Part shown: piece after piece, positions 59,901 through 62,535 of the stretch
How the letters are laid out: each line of letters opens with the position of its first letter
Numbering within the stretch: the first letter of the stretch is position 1
Source: Pseudomonadota bacterium
GTDB lineage: Bacteria; Pseudomonadota; Gammaproteobacteria; Burkholderiales; Burkholderiaceae_C
Assembly (NCBI GenBank): GCA_021847345.1
Contig: JAJZTW010000010.1
Coordinates: forward strand, 9,277 to 71,811
Direction: 5' to 3'
DNA length: 62,535 bases
Notes under the pieces: model-generated
Told to the model about the DNA's origin: nothing
The model's database searches: none
The model's input: only the letters and a program-made list of their open reading frames with translations
Made by a program: the position numbers and the translations under genes

Positions 59901-60365
59901 TCAGAGCTTGCGCACGGCTTCCAGCACTTCCTGGACATGGCCGGCGACCTTGACGCCGCGCCATTCCTGGCGAAGCACGCCTTCGGCGTCGACCAGGAAG
60001 GTGCTGCGCTCGATGCCCTTGACCTTCTTGCCGTACATGATCTTGTTCTTGACCACGCCGAACATGTGGCAGAGCTTTTCCTCGGTGTCGGCGATCAGGT
60101 CGAAGGGCAGTTCGAGCTGGCTGCGGAACTTGTCGTGCGACGCCAGATTGTCGCGCGACACACCGAAGATCATCGCGCCGGCCTGCGTGAATTCGCTGTA
60201 CAGATCACGGAACTGCTGGGCTTCCGTGGTGCAGCCCGGGGTCATGTCCTTGGGGTAGAAGTACAGGATCAGCTTCTTCCCAAGATAGCTCTTCGGGCTG
60301 AATTTGATGTCGCTGGTTGCGATTGCCTCGAAGTCGGGAACCACTTTGTTCAGAACCAAAGCCAT
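59901..60365 (-). CDS. bcp: BCP/PrxQ-type thiol peroxidase
   Basis: Peroxiredoxin of 154 residues that reduces organic and hydrogen peroxides. Peroxidatic Cys45 lies in YPKDMTPGCTTEAQQF. The position five residues on, which is the resolving Cys in E. coli BCP, is Gln50. The only other Cys is Cys99 (EEKLCHMFG), so the mechanism may be 1-Cys or use an alternative partner. AGGAG lies 6 nt upstream of the ATG, with an extended -10 promoter before that. Confidence 0.93.
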   Translation of the reverse strand: MALVLNKVVPDFEAIATSDIKFSPKSYLGKKLILYFYPKDMTPGCTTEAQQFRDLYSEFTQAGAMIFGVSRDNLASHDKFRSQLELPFDLIADTEEKLCHMFGVVKNKIMYGKKVKGIERSTFLVDAEGVLRQEWRGVKVAGHVQEVLEAVRKL

Positions 60366-60467
60366 GAAGTCTCCTGTTAGCCTCGGCCGCGCCCCCCGGC
60401 ATGCGGTCCGACGCCGCCTGGCGCGGCGGCGTACGGCCGGGAGCCGGCGCGGCGAGTCACGAATTCC

Positions 60468-60476
60468 ATTTTACCA
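60468..60476 (-). promoter_or_regulatory. Candidate extended -10 promoter of bcp
   Basis: Minus strand TGG-TAAAAT (60476-60468) lies in a short AT-rich patch about 100 nt before the start codon. Confidence 0.4.
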
Positions 60477-60615
60477 AGTCGAGTTACAAATCATCCGGCA
60501 CGCCGAGCGCGCGGCATGCCGCGCGACGACGTCGCGCGCGCTGCGCGCCGGCGCGCTCACGAGAAAACGCAGGGCCGCCCCAAGTTTTCTCGACCCCCAC
60601 GGGGGGCGGGTCGGG

Positions 60616-60635
60616 CCCCAGGGCCGGCCCTGGGG
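60616..60635. terminator. 20-nt palindrome after the Mth938-like gene
   Basis: CCCCAGGGCCGGCCCTGGGG is perfectly self-complementary. It lies 16 nt past the stop of the minus-strand gene at 60651. No T-run follows; a second dyad (GACCC/GGGTC) sits beside it. The 285-nt bcp/Mth938 spacer otherwise holds only the bcp promoter region. Confidence 0.45.
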
Positions 60636-60650
60636 GCGCTCAGAGCCCGC

Positions 60651-61037
60651 TCAGTCCTGCCCGGCGGGGTCGACCAGCAGCGCGGCGACGGCCCTTCGGC
60701 CTTCGCCGACCAGGATGTTGTAGGTGCGGCAGGCCGCCGCCGTGCTCATCACCTCGAAACCGATTCCGTGCTGGATCAGAGCGCGCATCAGCGACGGGTG
60801 CGCGAAGCGCTGCGACTTGCCGGTTCCCACGATGACGATTTCGGGGCGGATTTCGGCCAGCCGAGAAAAATCCTGCTCGGTCAGCGACTCGAAGCCGGCC
60901 TCGCCCCAAGGCTCGGGAGGCGTGTCGGATCCGACGCAGACGCCGCCGGCGTAGCGCACCCGGTTGATCTCGACGAATCCGGGGCCGTGGGCGCTGACCG
61001 TGTAGGCAGCCTGGTTGTCTTCAGCTTGGAATTTCAT
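60651..61037 (-). CDS. Mth938-like (DUF498) domain protein
   Basis: Protein of 128 residues in the Mth938/NDUFAF3-like fold. It opens MKFQAEDNQAAYTVSAHGPG and carries PEIVIVGTGKSQRF and the conserved AACRTYNILVGEGRRAVAALL. Relatives assist respiratory complex I assembly in mitochondria; bacterial function is not established. The ATG at 61037 starts the conserved region; a longer open frame upstream is not family-like. The -10-like TATAAT lies about 140 nt upstream. Confidence 0.85.
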   Translation of the reverse strand: MKFQAEDNQAAYTVSAHGPGFVEINRVRYAGGVCVGSDTPPEPWGEAGFESLTEQDFSRLAEIRPEIVIVGTGKSQRFAHPSLMRALIQHGIGFEVMSTAAACRTYNILVGEGRRAVAALLVDPAGQD

Positions 61038-61179
61038 CGCGGCCTTTCGAGAAATGCCCGGCCCGGCGCTGCGGCGAGGCGGGCTTGCCGCGTTCCCGGC
61101 GCGGGCTGCGTGCCTCGCGCCGTCGGCGGGCCCGCCGGGCTCTCGCGAATTGCGCGGCGCGCGCAGGCTGAACGGGTAC

Positions 61180-61185
61180 ATTATA
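61180..61185 (-). promoter_or_regulatory. Consensus -10 box TATAAT
   Basis: On the minus strand CCCTATAATG matches the -10 consensus exactly and resembles the CCCTAGAATG boxes elsewhere. It lies in the 268-nt divergent spacer before the Mth938-like gene. A -35 is not clear. Confidence 0.38.
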
Positions 61186-61305
61186 GGGTTCGCCCCCAGA
61201 CGACGCGGGGGCGGGCGCGGCCGGGGCCCGGGGCCCGCCGGGGTCGGTGTCAGCCGGCATGAGCCAACATGCGCGAACCGGGGCGCGCGAACGCGGGAAC
61301 ATTTC

Positions 61306-62535
61306 ATGGCGACGCGGGAATTTCGCAAATCGGACAAGCTGGCGGACGTCTGCTACGACATCCGCGGACCGGTGCTGGACAAGGCCCGGCAGATGGAAGA
61401 GGACGGCCAGCGCATCATCAAGCTCAACATCGGCAACCTGGCCGTGTTCGGCTTCGACCCGCCCGACGAGATCGTGCAGGACATGATCCGCAACCTGGCC
61501 TCGGCGGCCGGCTACACCGACTCCAAGGGGCTGTTCGCTCCGCGCAAGGCGATCCAGCACTACACGCAGGAAAAGGGAATCGCCGGGGTCGAGATCGACG
61601 ACGTGTTCATCGGCAACGGCGCCTCCGAGCTCATCACCATGAGCATGAACGCGCTGCTCAACAACGGCGACGAGGTGCTGCTGCCGGCGCCCGACTACCC
61701 GCTCTACACCGCCGCGGTGTCGCTGTCGGGCGGGCGTCCGGTGCACTACATCTGCGACGAGCTCAGCGACTGGCTGCCCGACCTCGACGACATCCGGCGC
61801 AAGATCACGCCCAACACCAAGGCGCTGGTGGTGATCAACCCGAACAACCCCACCGGGGCGCTGTATCCGCGCGAGATGCTGCTCGAGCTGGTGGAAATCG
61901 CGCGCCAGCACCAGCTGATCGTGTTCGCCGACGAGATCTACGACAAGACCCTGTACGACGGCAACACCCACACGAGCATCGCGTCGCTGGCCGACGACGT
62001 GCTGTGCATCACCTTCAACGGCCTGTCGAAGAACTACCGCTCCTGCGGCTACCGCGCCGGATGGATGGTGGTCTCCGGCGACAAGCGCCATGCGCGCGAC
62101 TACATCGAGGGCCTGGGCATGCTGGCGTCGATGCGCCTGTGCGCCAACACGCCCGGGCAGCTGGCGATCCAGACCGCGCTGGGCGGCTACCAGAGCATCA
62201 AGGACCTGGTGGCCCCGGGCGGGCGCCTGGCGCGCCAGCGCGACCTGGCCTACGAGCTGCTGACCCAGATCCCGGGGGTCAGCGTGGTCAAGCCCAAGGC
62301 CGCGCTGTACATGTTCCCCCGCCTCGACCCGAAGATCTACCCGATCGCCGACGACCAGCAGCTGGCCTTCGACCTGCTGGCCCAGGAGCGGGTGCTGATC
62401 GTGCAGGGAACCGGCTTCAACTGGCCGCGACCGGACCATTTCCGCATCGTGTTCCTGCCCAACGCCGACGACCTCACCGAGGCCATCGGACGCATCGCGC
62501 GTTTTCTCGACCGCGCCCGCCGGCGTTTCGTCGCC
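61306..62535 (+). CDS. alaA: AlaA-type glutamate-pyruvate aminotransferase (3' end outside the window)
   Basis: Fold-type I PLP aminotransferase that makes alanine from pyruvate and glutamate. All 410 codons to the window edge are open; the last residues RFLDRARRRFVA are close to the expected C-terminus, so little is missing. The PLP lysine is Lys242 in FNGLSKNYRSCGYRAGW. Also present are IGNGASELI, NPNNPTGALYP and FADEIYDKTLYD. GCGGGAA precedes the ATG. No downstream gene is visible; in betaproteobacteria this gene is often followed by homoserine/threonine genes. Confidence 0.92.
   Translation, partial: MATREFRKSDKLADVCYDIRGPVLDKARQMEEDGQRIIKLNIGNLAVFGFDPPDEIVQDMIRNLASAAGYTDSKGLFAPRKAIQHYTQEKGIAGVEIDDVFIGNGASELITMSMNALLNNGDEVLLPAPDYPLYTAAVSLSGGRPVHYICDELSDWLPDLDDIRRKITPNTKALVVINPNNPTGALYPREMLLELVEIARQHQLIVFADEIYDKTLYDGNTHTSIASLADDVLCITFNGLSKNYRSCGYRAGWMVVSGDKRHARDYIEGLGMLASMRLCANTPGQLAIQTALGGYQSIKDLVAPGGRLARQRDLAYELLTQIPGVSVVKPKAALYMFPRLDPKIYPIADDQQLAFDLLAQERVLIVQGTGFNWPRPDHFRIVFLPNADDLTEAIGRIARFLDRARRRFVA

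Noticed and set aside
61021-62439. Minus-strand frame opposite alaA
   Set aside because: Shadow of the AlaA gene, which has all PLP-enzyme motifs on the plus strand.

Overview
The window is a high-GC stretch (by eye close to 70 % G+C) of what looks like a betaproteobacterial, Burkholderiales-type chromosome. The main evidence is gene order: rluB-ndk-rlmN-pilF-rodZ-ispG-hisS-yfgM-bamB-der-hfq-hflX-hflK-hflC-hisZ-purA. Supporting neighbourhoods are map-glnD, bolA-yciB-msrB, ispD-ispF next to mfd, and ilvB-ilvN-ilvC. The genus cannot be fixed from the sequence alone. Most of the window is core genome. I see no rRNA, tRNA, tmRNA, insertion sequence, prophage or credible CRISPR array.

Layout. 1-18370 (+): a long co-directional housekeeping block covering pseudouridylation and rRNA methylation (rluB, rlmN), nucleotide supply (ndk, purA and a phosphoribosyltransferase), pilus and cell-shape factors (pilF, rodZ), isoprenoid synthesis (ispG), HisRS and its paralogue HisZ, outer-membrane assembly (bamB with a YfgM-like protein), ribosome GTPases (der, hflX), Hfq, and the HflKC complex. 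18431-21868 (-): glnD and map. 22052-27350 (+): purL followed by two small membrane proteins. 27567-31420 (+): a ba3-type (B-family) haem-copper oxidase cluster with a small single-helix subunit, subunit II, subunit I, a SCO copper chaperone and a CtaG-like assembly factor. 31478-33388 (+): an FtsH-like protease. 33450-37334 (-): PpiC, BolA, YciB, MsrB and SelO.

37536-42265 (+): a branched-chain-amino-acid-type ABC transporter in the order livG-livF-binding protein-livH-livM; LivF has Arg in place of the Walker A Lys. 42341-43657 (-): a CNNM/CorC protein. 43983-45819 (+): a MetC-like lyase and a LapA-like protein. 45848-50384 (-): serB and mfd. 50511-52405 (+): ispD, ispF and a TonB-like hypothetical. 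52693-56272 (+): ilvBNC with a long leader. 56273-56633: a repeat-rich spacer. 56634-57998 (+): a secreted beta-propeller protein with a cyanovirin-N-homology-like tail. 58026-61037 (-): PIN-PhoH ATPase, a BCP peroxiredoxin and an Mth938-like protein. 61306 to the end (+): an AlaA-type aminotransferase cut by the window edge.

The most distinctive regions are the oxidase/FtsH cluster with a perfect AT-rich inverted repeat upstream, the propeller-CVNH protein with the repeats preceding it, the LivF Walker A variant, and several compact RNA or promoter elements (hfq 5' hairpin, putative leaderless map, ilvB-ilvN intergenic hairpin). Promoter calls are by eye and tentative.
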